Shown one piece after another: positions 1 to 9,195 of a stretch of 64,000 nucleotides of DNA (position 1 is its first letter; the number at the start of each line of letters is the position of its first letter). The position numbers and the translations under genes are program-made. Origin of the DNA: CAZMGY01 sp964565945 [NCBI: uncultured bacterium] (GTDB lineage: Bacteria; GCA-001730085). The stretch spans positions 1 to 64,000 of the forward strand of contig CAZMGY010000003.1 of assembly GCA_964565945.1 (NCBI GenBank), in the 5' to 3' direction. Under the pieces are notes generated by a model that did no database searches, was not told where the DNA came from, and saw only the letters and a program-made list of their open reading frames with translations.

Positions 1-1
1 A

Positions 2-427
2 TCAGTTGTAACTGGTGTGGAAATGTTTCGTAAAGAAATGGATCAAGGTGAAGCTGGAGACAACGTTGGGTTGTTGCTTCGTGGTATTGAAAAAGATGAT
101 ATTGAGCGCGGTCAGGTGATTGCAAAGCCTGGATCGATCACGCCACATACAAAGTTTAAAGCGGAAGTGTATATTTTAACAAAAGAAGAAGGTGGGCGTC
201 ATACACCATTTTTTAAAGGATATCGTCCGCAGTTTTATTTCCGTACAACAGACATTACTGGCGAGGTTATTTTGCCAGAGGGTGTAGAAATGATTATGCC
301 TGGCGATAATATAAACATGGAAGTGAACTTGATTAACCCAGTGGCGATGGAAAAAGAGCTACGCTTTGCGATTCGTGAAGGTGGCCGGACCGTAGGTGCT
401 GGAGTTATTGCGGAGATTATTGAATAA
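2..427 (+). CDS. tuf: Elongation factor Tu, C-terminal part (5' truncated by window edge)
   Basis: Delivers aminoacyl-tRNA to the ribosome as a GTPase. Only the C-terminal ~141 residues (domains 2-3) are present; the reading frame is open to the left edge from base 2, so the GTG at 17 is internal. The segment [20 protein letters not shown] and the tail with [19 protein letters not shown] and [13 protein letters not shown] are characteristic of EF-Tu. The TAA stop overlaps the rpsJ start by one base (TAATG), so it is probably co-translated with the S10 operon. No defects are seen. Confidence 0.97.
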   Translation, partial: SVVTGVEMFRKEMDQGEAGDNVGLLLRGIEKDDIERGQVIAKPGSITPHTKFKAEVYILTKEEGGRHTPFFKGYRPQFYFRTTDITGEVILPEGVEMIMPGDNINMEVNLINPVAMEKELRFAIREGGRTVGAGVIAEIIE

Positions 428-732
428 TGTCAGATAGAATTCGCATTCGGTTAAAAGGTTTTGATCATAAATTGCTTGATCAGTCAACGGAAGAGATTGT
501 TGAAACAGTTAAGCGTACGGGTGCCAAAATGTTAGGCCCTGTGCCCTTGCCTGTTAAGAGAGAGCGTTACTGTGTGTTGCGTTCGCCTCATGTGAATAAA
601 AAATCGCGGGAGATTTTTGAACTAAGAACGCACAAACGTTTGTTGGATATTATTGAGCCAACATCTAAAACGATGGATTCTTTAATGAAGTTAGATCTTT
701 CTGCTGGTGTTGATATTGAAATTAAAGTGTGA
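427..732 (+). CDS. rpsJ: 30S ribosomal protein S10
   Basis: Small-subunit head protein, also the NusG/NusE partner in antitermination. At 101 residues it has the family's usual length. [20 protein letters not shown] is the conserved S10 core and DIEIKV its typical C-terminus. The ATG overlaps the tuf stop codon. It is the first gene of the S10-spc-alpha superoperon, so upstream signals for the whole cluster lie outside or within tuf. Confidence 0.97.
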   Translation: MSDRIRIRLKGFDHKLLDQSTEEIVETVKRTGAKMLGPVPLPVKRERYCVLRSPHVNKKSREIFELRTHKRLLDIIEPTSKTMDSLMKLDLSAGVDIEIKV

Positions 733-748
733 GTAAGGAACTGAAAAC

Positions 749-1378
749 ATGTTGGGCGTTTTGGGAAAGAAAATTGGAATGACACGATTGTACGATGTTG
801 TAGGAGAAGTGATTCCTGTGACAGTGGTTGAGGCAATTCCTGGTGTTGTTGTTCGAAAAAAAACAAATGAAAAAGACGGCTACAACGCTCTTCAAGTTGG
901 ATATCTAGATAAAAAGAAGAAGCATGTGACTAAGCCCGAAAAAGGGTATTTCGCGAAGCAAAACTTGAGCCCAAAGAAAAAACTTAAAGAGTTTCGTATC
1001 GAAGATCTTGAAGGTTATGACGTAGGTCAGGAAATTCAGGGTGTCGAACTTTTTGAGACAGGTGCTTTTGTTGACGTGACAGGGACGACTAAGGGGAAAG
1101 GTTATGCTGGTGTGATTAAACGTCACGGTTTTTCTCGTGGTCCAGAAACACATGGTAGTCGTCATCATCGTGAGCCTGGTTCGGTGGGAAGTACTGGTCC
1201 TTCTCGTGTATTGAAAGGGACGAAGCTTCCTGGGCGTAAAGGAAATAAGGTCTTTACTGTGCAGAATTTGAAAGTGATTAAAGTGGACGCAAAGACTGGA
1301 CTTATTTACCTTGGGGGAGCTGTTCCAGGTAATCGTTTTGGTCATGTGGTATTGAAGCCTGCGATCAAGAAGTTGTAG
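749..1378 (+). CDS. rplC: 50S ribosomal protein L3
   Basis: Early-assembly 23S rRNA-binding protein near the peptidyl transferase centre. The 209 residues start at ATG 749 behind [18 protein letters not shown] at the N-terminus and the extended loop [20 protein letters not shown] are diagnostic. It is 16 bp after rpsJ in the operon. Confidence 0.97.
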   Translation: MLGVLGKKIGMTRLYDVVGEVIPVTVVEAIPGVVVRKKTNEKDGYNALQVGYLDKKKKHVTKPEKGYFAKQNLSPKKKLKEFRIEDLEGYDVGQEIQGVELFETGAFVDVTGTTKGKGYAGVIKRHGFSRGPETHGSRHHREPGSVGSTGPSRVLKGTKLPGRKGNKVFTVQNLKVIKVDAKTGLIYLGGAVPGNRFGHVVLKPAIKKL

Positions 1379-1402
1379 GTAAGTTTTTAGGAGTTGAGTA
1401 CT

Positions 1403-2044
1403 GTGAGTGTTGTGGTAGTTGTAGATCAAAAAGGTAAAAAAGTCAAAGACTTAGGTTTACGGTCTGACTTTTTAACAGGAACAATTCATAAAGGGCTTGT
1501 GCATGAGTGTGTTCGCAAATATCGGGCTGCTCAACGCCAAGGGAATGCATCTTCTAAAACACGTGGTGAAGTTGTTGGAAGTGGGGCAAAACCTTGGAAA
1601 CAAAAAGGGACAGGTCGTGCGCGTTCTGGAACACGCAAGAGTCCAATTTGGAGAGGTGGAGGAGTTGTTTTTGGCCCTAAACATCGTTCGTACAATTTTC
1701 GTATGCCTAAAAAAATGAAGCGCTTGGCATTGTTATCATCTTTGCGTGCTCGTTTTCAGGGTGAACAATTTATTGTGGTTGATCAATGGGATGTTGCTTC
1801 GGTCAAGACCAAAGATATGTGTGCGATGCTTCAGGGGTTAAATGTTTCTTCAAACGTGTTGTTGGTGACGGCGGGCAAAGATGATCAGCTTTTGAAAATT
1901 GTAGCTAATTTGCCTGCGGTTTCGATTCGTGAAAGTGCTATTGTGAATGCCTTAGATGTGATTAGACGTAAAAGGCTTGTTCTGACCGAACAAGCTGTTT
2001 TGGACTTGCAAGAAAGATTGCAAGGCGTGGGAGGTGCCGAATGA
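1403..2044 (+). CDS. rplD: 50S ribosomal protein L4
   Basis: Lines the polypeptide exit tunnel; in many bacteria it also autoregulates the S10 operon. I chose GTG 1403 (213 aa, beginning MSVVVVVDQ) because AGGAG at 1389-1393 is 9 bases upstream. A TTG at 1394 would touch the Shine-Dalgarno sequence. The loop [20 protein letters not shown] and [19 protein letters not shown] are the L4 signature. The stop overlaps the rplW start (ATGA). Confidence 0.96.
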   Translation: MSVVVVVDQKGKKVKDLGLRSDFLTGTIHKGLVHECVRKYRAAQRQGNASSKTRGEVVGSGAKPWKQKGTGRARSGTRKSPIWRGGGVVFGPKHRSYNFRMPKKMKRLALLSSLRARFQGEQFIVVDQWDVASVKTKDMCAMLQGLNVSSNVLLVTAGKDDQLLKIVANLPAVSIRESAIVNALDVIRRKRLVLTEQAVLDLQERLQGVGGAE

Positions 2045-2319
2045 AAAGTCATTATGACGTAATTCGTTATCCCTATATTACCGAAAAGGGAACTGAGATG
2101 GCATTTCAAAATAAATATCAGTTTATTGTATCTATGGATGCCAATAAGATCGAAATTAAAAAAGCAATTGAAGATATTTACAATGTCAAAGTAAGCAAGG
2201 TGAATACCTCAAAAGTAAAATCGAAGATGAAACGTGTGCGTTTTCATGTTGGATCTACAGCTGAGCGTAAAAAGGCTGTTGTCACATTGGGGCAAGGCCA
2301 TTCAATTGAGCTTGTTTAG
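2041..2319 (+). CDS. rplW: 50S ribosomal protein L23
   Basis: Exit-tunnel protein that docks trigger factor and SRP. It has 92 residues with the N-terminal VIRYPYITEKGTEMA and NKIEIKKAIEDIYNVKVSKV typical of the family. The start codon overlaps the rplD stop by four bases, implying translational coupling. Confidence 0.96.
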   Translation: MKSHYDVIRYPYITEKGTEMAFQNKYQFIVSMDANKIEIKKAIEDIYNVKVSKVNTSKVKSKMKRVRFHVGSTAERKKAVVTLGQGHSIELV

Positions 2320-2341
2320 TTGAATGAGAAGGAATTAAATC

Positions 2342-3169
2342 ATGGCGGTAAGAAATTATAAGCCAATTACACCTGGGACAAGACATCGCAGTGTGTTGAC
2401 TTTCGATGATATCACAAAGACGACCCCAGAAAAGTCTTTGCTTAAGCCGATTAAGAAAAAAGCTGGACGTAATAATGCTGGTCGAATCACTGTTAGACGT
2501 CGTGGGGGTGGTCATAAGCGTCGTTACCGTGTGATTGATTTTAAACGCAACAAGCACGATATTCCTGCTGTTGTTGAGAGTGTTGAATATGATCCTAATC
2601 GAACGGCTAATATTGCTCTTTTGCTTTATAAAGATGGGGAGCGACGGTATATCTTGGCAACCGAGGGAATGTCGGTTGGAGATACGGTTGTTTCGGGTGG
2701 AAAAGTTGAATTTGCAGAAGGTAATAGTTTGCCATTGAAATCAATGCCTTTGGGAACAATGATTCATAACATTGAGCTCAAACCAGGCAAGGGGGGGTGC
2801 ATGGTTCGCTCGGCAGGAGTTTCGGCTCAGCTGATGTCTCGTGAAGGTCTGTATGCCCTTATTAAATTGCCTTCTTCAGAAATACGTCTTGTTTCGGTTG
2901 AGTGCTACGCCACTATTGGCCAAATTGGCAACACTGATCATGGCAATATTTCTTTAGGTAAAGCTGGGGCTAGTCGTTGGAGAGGACGTCGTCCTAAAGT
3001 TCGTGGTGCAGCGATGAATCCTGTGGATCACCCCCATGGTGGTGGTGAAGGACGTGCGAAAGGTGGTTGTCATCCGGTGTCTCCGACGGGAGTTAAAGCT
3101 AAAGGCTTTAAGACACGTAAAAAGAGTAAACAAAGCAATAAGTTTATCGTTAAGAGACGTAATAGTTAA
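2342..3169 (+). CDS. rplB: 50S ribosomal protein L2
   Basis: Essential 23S rRNA-binding protein required for subunit association and peptidyl transfer. It has 275 residues. The hallmark [17 protein letters not shown] segment near the C-terminus carries the histidine implicated in peptidyl transferase function. The basic tail [17 protein letters not shown] is standard. GAAGGAA precedes the ATG. Confidence 0.97.
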   Translation: MAVRNYKPITPGTRHRSVLTFDDITKTTPEKSLLKPIKKKAGRNNAGRITVRRRGGGHKRRYRVIDFKRNKHDIPAVVESVEYDPNRTANIALLLYKDGERRYILATEGMSVGDTVVSGGKVEFAEGNSLPLKSMPLGTMIHNIELKPGKGGCMVRSAGVSAQLMSREGLYALIKLPSSEIRLVSVECYATIGQIGNTDHGNISLGKAGASRWRGRRPKVRGAAMNPVDHPHGGGEGRAKGGCHPVSPTGVKAKGFKTRKKSKQSNKFIVKRRNS

Positions 3170-3180
3170 GGAGAGATGAG

Positions 3181-3450
3181 ATGCCTCGTTCTCTAAAAAA
3201 GGGTCCTTTTGTAGATGACCACTTGATGGAAAAAGTTGATAAAATGAATGAAGCTGGCGAAAAAAAAATTATTAAAACTTGGTCACGTCGCTCGACGATT
3301 GTGCCAGACTTTATTGGTCATACGTTTGCGGTTCATAATGGCAAAATTTTTAATTCTGTTTTTGTGACTGAGAGTATGGTTGGTCACAAGTTGGGTGAGT
3401 TTTCACCGACCAGAATTTTTCGTAAACACAGCTCTAAAGGGAATAAATAG
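3181..3450 (+). CDS. rpsS: 30S ribosomal protein S19
   Basis: Small-subunit head protein that pairs with S13. It has 89 residues starting [15 protein letters not shown], with [20 protein letters not shown] and [13 protein letters not shown], all canonical. A clear GGAGAG lies upstream, 11 bp after rplB. Confidence 0.97.
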   Translation: MPRSLKKGPFVDDHLMEKVDKMNEAGEKKIIKTWSRRSTIVPDFIGHTFAVHNGKIFNSVFVTESMVGHKLGEFSPTRIFRKHSSKGNK

Positions 3451-3469
3451 GAAATAGGAGATTGCCGCG

Positions 3470-3826
3470 ATGGGATGTGTGGCTGTAGCAAAAAATAGAC
3501 ATATGAAAGTAACAGCAAGAAAAGTGCGTCTTGTTGTTGATACTATTCGTGGTTGTAACATCAATGATGCATTCCGTTTATTGGCGGTAAGTCCTAAGCG
3601 TGTTGCGTTTGATGTGGAAAAAACGTTAAAAAGTGCAGTGGCAAACGTGAATAATCGTGAAGATGCTGATACAATTGATATGGATGTTTTGTATGTGAAA
3701 GAAATTATGGTGGATGAAGGGTCTACAATGAAGCGTTGGGCTCCTCGTGCCATGGGACGTGCTTCACAAATTTTGAAACGCACAAGTCATTTAACAATTA
3801 AGCTTGGTGTTAAGGAAAGGGCATAA
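3470..3826 (+). CDS. rplV: 50S ribosomal protein L22
   Basis: Tunnel-lining protein. It has 118 residues, with [13 protein letters not shown] near the N-terminus and the basic extension containing [20 protein letters not shown] reaching into the tunnel. A TAGGAG Shine-Dalgarno lies at about 3455-3460. It ends 2 bp before rpsC. Confidence 0.96.
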   Translation: MGCVAVAKNRHMKVTARKVRLVVDTIRGCNINDAFRLLAVSPKRVAFDVEKTLKSAVANVNNREDADTIDMDVLYVKEIMVDEGSTMKRWAPRAMGRASQILKRTSHLTIKLGVKERA

Positions 3827-3828
3827 GA

Positions 3829-4503
3829 ATGGGTCAGAAGACGCATCCAATTGGATTTCGTTTAGGTATTGTAAAAGGTTGGCAGTCAACTTGGTTTGTT
3901 TCAAAAAATGAATTTGCCAAGTGCTTGCATCAAGATTTGAATATTCGTAAATTTATCAAAAAGCGTTTGGCTTTTGCGGGCATTTCATCTGTTAAGTTTG
4001 AGCGTGCTGGGGAGAAATTGCGTGTAAAGATTAGTGCTTCTCGCCCAGGTGTTGTGATTGGGCGTAAAGGAGTCGAAGTCGATAAATTGCGTGCGGATAT
4101 CGAAAAAATGGCCAAATGCCAAGTGTTTGTTGATATCAATGAAGTGAAAAAACCCGAAGTGGATGCACAGTTGGTGGCTGAAGGTGTGGCTCTTCAGTTA
4201 GAAAAGCGTGCCTCTTTTCGTCGCGCCATGAAAAAAGCGATTCAGGGTGCCTTAGCGGGCGGAGCGCTTGGCATCAAAATGGAAACCTCTGGTCGATTGG
4301 GTGGAGCAGAAATGTCTCGTCGCGAGGGATACAAAGAAGGCAAAATCCCTTTGCATACTTTGCGGGCCGATATTGATTATGGTTTTGCTCAAGCCTACAC
4401 AACTTATGGGGTGATTGGTGTTAAGGTTTGGATTTATAAAGGCGAAATTTTGAAAAAAGCTACTCAAAAAATTAAAGAAGAGTACGCACAAAAGGAGAAG
4501 TAG
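3829..4503 (+). CDS. rpsC: 30S ribosomal protein S3
   Basis: mRNA-entry channel protein with helicase-like role. The 224 residues begin [13 protein letters not shown]. The KH domain motif [20 protein letters not shown] and the C-terminal domain ([20 protein letters not shown]) are intact. It follows rplV by two bases. Confidence 0.97.
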   Translation: MGQKTHPIGFRLGIVKGWQSTWFVSKNEFAKCLHQDLNIRKFIKKRLAFAGISSVKFERAGEKLRVKISASRPGVVIGRKGVEVDKLRADIEKMAKCQVFVDINEVKKPEVDAQLVAEGVALQLEKRASFRRAMKKAIQGALAGGALGIKMETSGRLGGAEMSRREGYKEGKIPLHTLRADIDYGFAQAYTTYGVIGVKVWIYKGEILKKATQKIKEEYAQKEK

Positions 4504-4508
4504 ATCAT

Positions 4509-4922
4509 ATGGCTATGATGCCAAAAAAAGTTAAGTATCGTAAATCCCAACGTGGGCGCATGCGTGGTTTGGCCACCTCTGGTTCGACACTTGCCTTTGG
4601 ACGTTTTGGCTTGCAAACGTTGGAATGTTCTTGGATTGCGGCGCGCCAGATTGAAGCAGCTCGTGTGGCGATCAATCGTCACGTGCGTCGTGGTGGGAAA
4701 ATTTGGATCCGTTTGTTCCCAGATAAACCTATTTCGAAAAAACCAGCGGAAACGCGTATGGGTAAAGGTAAAGGTGATACGGAAATGTGGGTAGCTGTGG
4801 TTAGACCTGGTCGTATCATGTTTGAGTTAGATGGTGTTTCCGAACAATTGGCTCGTGAGGCTTTGCGCCTAGCAGCCTATAAGTTGCCTGTGAGAACAAA
4901 GTTTGTTTCCCGTATGCACTAG
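4509..4922 (+). CDS. rplP: 50S ribosomal protein L16
   Basis: Binds near the A-site tRNA. It has 137 residues. [17 protein letters not shown] and [20 protein letters not shown] are family signatures. AGGAG at about 4494-4498 supports ATG 4509; ATG 4515 or 4518 would only trim two or three residues. Confidence 0.96.
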   Translation: MAMMPKKVKYRKSQRGRMRGLATSGSTLAFGRFGLQTLECSWIAARQIEAARVAINRHVRRGGKIWIRLFPDKPISKKPAETRMGKGKGDTEMWVAVVRPGRIMFELDGVSEQLAREALRLAAYKLPVRTKFVSRMH

Positions 4923-4940
4923 TGTGGAGTTGGAAGATAT

Positions 4941-5141
4941 ATGAAGATGTCGGAAATTAATGAGTTAACGCTTGAAGAATTAGAGCAAAAAGAAGCTGAG
5001 CTTCGCGAAAGTTTGTTTAACTTAAGAACACAAAAGCAATTGGGTAAGATAGAAAAGCCTACACAGCTTCAGTTGTTTCGTCGTGATCTTGCTCGCGTTA
5101 AAACAGCGAAAACGGCCAAGGTGCAAGGAGAAGAATTATGA
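4941..5141 (+). CDS. rpmC: 50S ribosomal protein L29
   Basis: Small helical-hairpin protein at the tunnel exit. It has 66 residues, with [20 protein letters not shown] and [19 protein letters not shown] typical of L29. The stop overlaps the rpsQ start (ATGA). ATG 4947 is an alternative start. Confidence 0.95.
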   Translation: MKMSEINELTLEELEQKEAELRESLFNLRTQKQLGKIEKPTQLQLFRRDLARVKTAKTAKVQGEEL

Positions 5142-5395
5142 ATGAACCACATCGCAAAGAGTGCATAGGTGTTGTGGTGAGCAACAAGATGGACAAATCT
5201 ATTGTTGTGAAAGCGACAAAGCTTAAACGTCATCCTTTTTATGGCAAAGTGATTAAGAAGTCTCGCAAGTTTTATGCTCACGATCATAAAAATCAAGCTC
5301 AAATTGGGGATACAGTTAAAATTGTAGAGACTCGTCCTTTAAGTAAGTTAAAGCGCTGGAGACTAACAGAAATTATTGAAAAAGTTGCGAAATAA
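5138..5395 (+). CDS. rpsQ: 30S ribosomal protein S17
   Basis: OB-fold 16S rRNA-binding protein. It has 85 residues, with [20 protein letters not shown] and [20 protein letters not shown] diagnostic. It is translationally coupled to rpmC through a four-base overlap. Confidence 0.96.
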   Translation: MNEPHRKECIGVVVSNKMDKSIVVKATKLKRHPFYGKVIKKSRKFYAHDHKNQAQIGDTVKIVETRPLSKLKRWRLTEIIEKVAK

Positions 5396-5425
5396 GCTCA
5401 GTCAGTTAGAGGTAGGTAAGAAGTT

Positions 5426-5794
5426 ATGATACAAGCAGAAAGTCGATTAAAGGTAGCAGATAATACAGGAGCTAAAGAAATTCTTTGTATTAAAGTCTTG
5501 GGTGGATCACGTCGTCGCTACGCTCAAGTGGGTGATGTGATTGTTGTGACTGTCAAAGTTGCTGATCCTGGTGGATCTGTTAAAAAAGGGGATGTTTGTA
5601 AAGCCGTTGTGGTTCGTACTAAAAATCCAGTGCGCCGTAAAGATGGAACCCTTTTGCGTTTTGATCGTAATGCTGCTGTTATTATTGATGAAAACAAAAA
5701 CCCTAAAGGGACACGTATTTTTGGACCTATTGCTCGCGAGTTGCGTGATCGTGATTTTATGAAAATCATTTCGCTTGCGCCGGAGGTAATATAA
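5426..5794 (+). CDS. rplN: 50S ribosomal protein L14
   Basis: Subunit-interface protein forming bridges with 16S rRNA. The 122 residues are exactly the usual length. [20 protein letters not shown] and [18 protein letters not shown] are canonical, as is the C-terminus [25 protein letters not shown] Shine-Dalgarno precedes it. Confidence 0.97.
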   Translation: MIQAESRLKVADNTGAKEILCIKVLGGSRRRYAQVGDVIVVTVKVADPGGSVKKGDVCKAVVVRTKNPVRRKDGTLLRFDRNAAVIIDENKNPKGTRIFGPIARELRDRDFMKIISLAPEVI

Positions 5795-5796
5795 TT

Positions 5797-6123
5797 ATGG
5801 TTGAAATTAGAAAACAACGTATTAAAAAAGGTGATAGGGTTATTGTTATCGCTGGAAAAAGCAAAGGTAAAACAGGGAAAGTGACTCAAGTTTTGCCTCA
5901 AAAAGGTCGTATTGTGATTGCTGGTGTGAATATTATGAAAAAACATGAGCGTCCAAGCCCTAAAAACGAAAAGGGTGGAATCATTGAAAGAGAAGCATCT
6001 CTTGATTATTCAAATGTGATGCTTTATTCTTCTAAGGAAAATAAAGGCGTTCGTGTTGGAATTAGGGAAAAGAAAGATAAAAAGATTGTTCGTGTCTGTC
6101 ATAAGACTGGAGAAGAATTTTAA
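5797..6123 (+). CDS. rplX: 50S ribosomal protein L24
   Basis: Assembly initiator with a KOW motif. The 108 residues contain IKKGDRVIVIAGKSKGKTGK followed by VNIMKKHERPSPKNEKGGII, as expected. The spacing to rplN is 2 bp. Confidence 0.96.
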   Translation: MVEIRKQRIKKGDRVIVIAGKSKGKTGKVTQVLPQKGRIVIAGVNIMKKHERPSPKNEKGGIIEREASLDYSNVMLYSSKENKGVRVGIREKKDKKIVRVCHKTGEEF

Positions 6124-6134
6124 GGATTAAGGCT

Positions 6135-6680
6135 ATGGCAAATCGTTTATTTGAAAAGTATAAAAGTAAAATTGTTCCCGAGCTTATGAAAAAGTTCGAA
6201 TTGAAAAACATTATGGAAACTCCATGTCTTAATAAAGTTGTGATTAACATGGGTGTTGGAGCTGCAGCCCAAGAGCCAAAATATCTTGAGTATGCAATGG
6301 CCGATTTGGAATTGATTTCGGGACAAAAGCCGATGGCGACAGTTGCTAAAAAAGCCGAGGCAGGATTTAAAATTCGTGAGGGGATGAAGATTGGAACCAA
6401 AGTAACCTTGCGCGGAGGTCGTATGTATGCATTTTTCGACAAGTTGGTGAATGTGGCTATTCCAAGAATCAAGGACTTTCGTGGGGTCTCTTCTAAGTCT
6501 TTTGATGGGCAAGGTAATTATGCCATGGGTCTTAAAGAGCAAGTGATTTTTCCTGAGATTGATCCTGATACGATTAAACGTCCTCAAGGAATGGATATTA
6601 TTTTTGAAGTTAATTGTCTTTCTGTTGAACATTCGCGTGAACTTTTAAAGTTGATGGGAATGCCTTTAAAAGAGAAATAG
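6135..6680 (+). CDS. rplE: 50S ribosomal protein L5
   Basis: 5S rRNA-binding protein contacting the P-site tRNA. It has 181 residues, with [20 protein letters not shown], the [20 protein letters not shown] segment and a C-terminal [17 protein letters not shown], all conserved. Confidence 0.97.
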   Translation: MANRLFEKYKSKIVPELMKKFELKNIMETPCLNKVVINMGVGAAAQEPKYLEYAMADLELISGQKPMATVAKKAEAGFKIREGMKIGTKVTLRGGRMYAFFDKLVNVAIPRIKDFRGVSSKSFDGQGNYAMGLKEQVIFPEIDPDTIKRPQGMDIIFEVNCLSVEHSRELLKLMGMPLKEK

Positions 6681-6694
6681 GAGAGGAGGCTGTT

Positions 6695-6880
6695 GTGGCT
6701 AAAGAATGTTTAATTCATAAACAAAGACGTCAACCTAAGTTTGCTGTGCGTGCTTACACACGTTGCCAACAATGTGGCCGTCCTAAAGGATATTATCGCC
6801 GTTTTCAGTTGTGTCGGATTTGTTTGAGAAAACTTGCTTTGCAAGGGGAAATCCCTGGCTTAGTTAAAGCAAGCTTGTAA
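6695..6880 (+). CDS. rpsN: 30S ribosomal protein S14, zinc-binding short form
   Basis: Small-subunit head protein. It has 61 residues starting at GTG 6695 behind GAGAGGAGG. It is the short zinc type: CQQC and CRIC pairs separated by [12 protein letters not shown] form the zinc site. The zinc-free long form is not present in this window. Confidence 0.96.
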   Translation: MAKECLIHKQRRQPKFAVRAYTRCQQCGRPKGYYRRFQLCRICLRKLALQGEIPGLVKASL

Positions 6881-6901
6881 GAATTGTAGGAGAATAAAGA
6901 A

Positions 6902-7300
6902 ATGTCGATGAATGACCCAATTGCGGATATGTTAACGCGCTTGCGCAATGCCAATCAAGCTTTGCATAAAGAAACAGTTATGCCTGCTTCTAAAATTAAA
7001 GTTGGTGTTATGAAAATCTTGAAAGACAATGGCTTTATTTCGGATTTTTCTATTGAAGAAAAAGGTATTAAAAAAACCATTCGTGTCACCCTAAAATACG
7101 GACTTAACCAAGAGCGTGTCTTGCAAGGGATTCAACGGACGAGCCGTGGAAGTCGTCGCGTTTATGTAAATCGTGATGAGCTTCCTAAAGTACAAGGTGG
7201 TTTAGGTGTTGCTATTTTAACGACATCTAAAGGCATTATCACAGATGCAGAAGCTCGTCGTGAAGGTATTGGTGGCGAACTTATTTGTAAGGTTTGGTAG
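6902..7300 (+). CDS. rpsH: 30S ribosomal protein S8
   Basis: Central-domain 16S rRNA binder; the spc-operon autoregulator in E. coli. It has 132 residues. It begins MSMNDPIADMLTRLRNA and ends with the conserved GVAILTTSKGIITDAEARRE and GGELICKVW. Confidence 0.97.
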   Translation: MSMNDPIADMLTRLRNANQALHKETVMPASKIKVGVMKILKDNGFISDFSIEEKGIKKTIRVTLKYGLNQERVLQGIQRTSRGSRRVYVNRDELPKVQGGLGVAILTTSKGIITDAEARREGIGGELICKVW

Positions 7301-7309
7301 GAGAAAAAC

Positions 7310-7846
7310 ATGTCACGAATTGGAAAATTACCCGTTCAGGTGCCTAGTACCGTTAAGGTTAACATCGGAATCGAGATTATCTCTGTGGAAGGTCCTAAAG
7401 GAAAGTTAGAGTGCTCTTTGTTTGAAGGTGTTACGCTGGCTCAAGAAGGCGAACAAATTATTGTTGTTCCTGATTCTAAAAGCAAGAAATCTCGTGCTAT
7501 GCATGGTTTGGTTCGTGCTTTGCTGGCCAACATGGTGACTGGTGTGAGCGAAGGGTTTACGAAAAAATTAGAAATTATTGGGATTGGTTATCGTGTCCAG
7601 GCCAAAGGAAATACGTTGGACTTAACGATTGGTAAGTCACATCCTGTTCTTTTTGAAGTACCCAAAGAACTTACAGTGACTGTGTCGGATCCTACGCATT
7701 TTAAAATTTCTGGAGCTGATAAACAGCTCGTTGGTCAAGTGGCTGCAAATATTCGCGCGCTCTACCCACCAGAACCTTACAAAGGTAAAGGTATTCGCTA
7801 TGAAGGTGAGTATGTGCGTCGTAAAGCTGGAAAATCTGTAGGATAG
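7310..7846 (+). CDS. rplF: 50S ribosomal protein L6
   Basis: Binds near the sarcin-ricin loop. It has 178 residues. MSRIGKLPVQVPSTVKVNI, GVSEGFTKKLEIIGIGYRVQ and the C-terminal PEPYKGKGIRYEGEYVRRKA are family signatures. It starts 9 bp after rpsH. Confidence 0.97.
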   Translation: MSRIGKLPVQVPSTVKVNIGIEIISVEGPKGKLECSLFEGVTLAQEGEQIIVVPDSKSKKSRAMHGLVRALLANMVTGVSEGFTKKLEIIGIGYRVQAKGNTLDLTIGKSHPVLFEVPKELTVTVSDPTHFKISGADKQLVGQVAANIRALYPPEPYKGKGIRYEGEYVRRKAGKSVG

Positions 7847-7858
7847 TGAGGCTTTCTG

Positions 7859-8233
7859 ATGACAAGATTAAGAGTATCTGAAAAAAGACGCAATGCACGT
7901 ATTAATCGTCACCATCGTGTGAGACAAAAAGTAAAAGGAACACCTGTGCGTCCTCGCTTGGCTGTTTTTCGTTCTGCGAAACATATTTATGGACAATTGA
8001 TTGACGACATTGATCATCGCGTGATTTGTGCTGCATCAACCATGAATAAAAACTTTAATGCCGAAGGAGCAACTGGAAATATTGTTTCTGCACAGCAGGT
8101 GGGTGCCACACTGGGACAGCTTGCTAAGGACAAGGGTGTTAATCAAGTGGTTTTCGACAAAGGTGGTTACCTTTATCATGGCCGTGTGAAGGCCTTGGCT
8201 GACGCCGTGCGTGAAGCTGGCATTAATTTTTAA
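7859..8233 (+). CDS. rplR: 50S ribosomal protein L18
   Basis: 5S rRNA-binding protein. It has 124 residues with a basic N-terminus, RPRLAVFRSAKHIYGQLIDD and the C-terminal FDKGGYLYHGRVKALADAVR, all conserved. GTGAGG precedes the ATG. Confidence 0.96.
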   Translation: MTRLRVSEKRRNARINRHHRVRQKVKGTPVRPRLAVFRSAKHIYGQLIDDIDHRVICAASTMNKNFNAEGATGNIVSAQQVGATLGQLAKDKGVNQVVFDKGGYLYHGRVKALADAVREAGINF

Positions 8234-8249
8234 GGAAAGGAGGATTCTG

Positions 8250-8753
8250 GTGAAGTTTAATAAACGCATTCAGCTTAATGAGGCTAATATTGAAGAGCGT
8301 GTTGTTAAAATCAATCGTGTTACCAAAGTAGTGACTGGGGGGCGTCGTTTTAGTTTGAATGCTCTTGCGGTTGTTGGTGACACCGAAGGTTGTGTGGGTT
8401 GTGGTGCAGGAAAAGGTAATGAAGTTCCTGATGCAATCCGTAAAGCCCTCAAAAATGCTAAAAAAAATGTTTGCAAGATTGCTCTTGAAGGCACAAGCAT
8501 TCCTTACGAAGTTGAAGCTCAGTTTTCTGCGGCACACGTTTTATTAAAACCAGCTCCAGAAGGGACAGGAATTATTGCAGGTACTGCTGTGCGCGCTGTG
8601 ATGGAAGTAGTTGGAATTCATGATGTTGTGACTAAATCTTTAGGCTCGGGTAATCAAGCTAACATCGTCAAAGCGACATTAAAAGCTCTCGAAAGTCTTC
8701 GTAGTAAAAAAGATGTAGAGCGTTTGAGAGGAGTTAAGATTAATGCAGCTTAA
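8250..8753 (+). CDS. rpsE: 30S ribosomal protein S5
   Basis: Decoding-fidelity protein. I place the start at GTG 8250 (167 aa), six bases after a perfect AAGGAGG at 8237-8243; an in-frame ATG at 8211 lies inside rplR and has no such site. The N-terminal double-stranded RNA-binding domain ([20 protein letters not shown]) and the S5 fold ([20 protein letters not shown]) are intact. The next gene is L15: rpmD (L30), usual at this point, is missing. Confidence 0.96.
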   Translation: MKFNKRIQLNEANIEERVVKINRVTKVVTGGRRFSLNALAVVGDTEGCVGCGAGKGNEVPDAIRKALKNAKKNVCKIALEGTSIPYEVEAQFSAAHVLLKPAPEGTGIIAGTAVRAVMEVVGIHDVVTKSLGSGNQANIVKATLKALESLRSKKDVERLRGVKINAA

Positions 8754-9195
8754 TGAATTGTCTCCGGCAAAGAAGTCGCAACATTCACGTAAACGTGTCG
8801 GTCGTGGAGATGGATCTGGTTTGGGGAAAACCAGTGGTCGTGGGGAAAAAGGACAAAAAGCGCGTTCAGGTGGTGGCGTTCGTCTTGGTTTCGAGGGAGG
8901 GCAAATGCCTTTGACTCGTCGTGTGCCAAAGCGAGGTTTCACTAATATTTTTGCTAAAAAGTTTGCTTTGGTGAATCTGGAGCAACTAAGTTGTTTTCAA
9001 GAGGGTAGCGAGGTGACAGCTAAAGAATTTAAGCAAAAAGGTTTTGTTTCTTCGGTGAATACGCCTGTCAAAATTTTGGCGCGAGGGGATCTTTCGATTA
9101 ATATTCAGGTGAAAGCCAATGCTTGTTCCCATGCAGCCCAAAAAAAGATTGAGGAAGCTGGTGGAACATTGGAGATTATTCAATGTTTCGAGTGA
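8743..9195 (+). CDS. rplO: 50S ribosomal protein L15
   Basis: Late-assembly protein. It has 150 residues beginning [20 protein letters not shown]. The glycine-rich basic N-terminus (GRGDGSGLGKTSGRGEKGQK) and GFEGGQMPLTRRVPKRGF are diagnostic. It overlaps rpsE by 11 bases and secY by 13. Confidence 0.96.
   Translation: MQLNELSPAKKSQHSRKRVGRGDGSGLGKTSGRGEKGQKARSGGGVRLGFEGGQMPLTRRVPKRGFTNIFAKKFALVNLEQLSCFQEGSEVTAKEFKQKGFVSSVNTPVKILARGDLSINIQVKANACSHAAQKKIEEAGGTLEIIQCFE

Noticed and set aside
588-866. Long minus-strand frames across the ribosomal operon and other genes
   Set aside because: They lie opposite strongly conserved genes, lack ribosome sites and have shadow-like composition.
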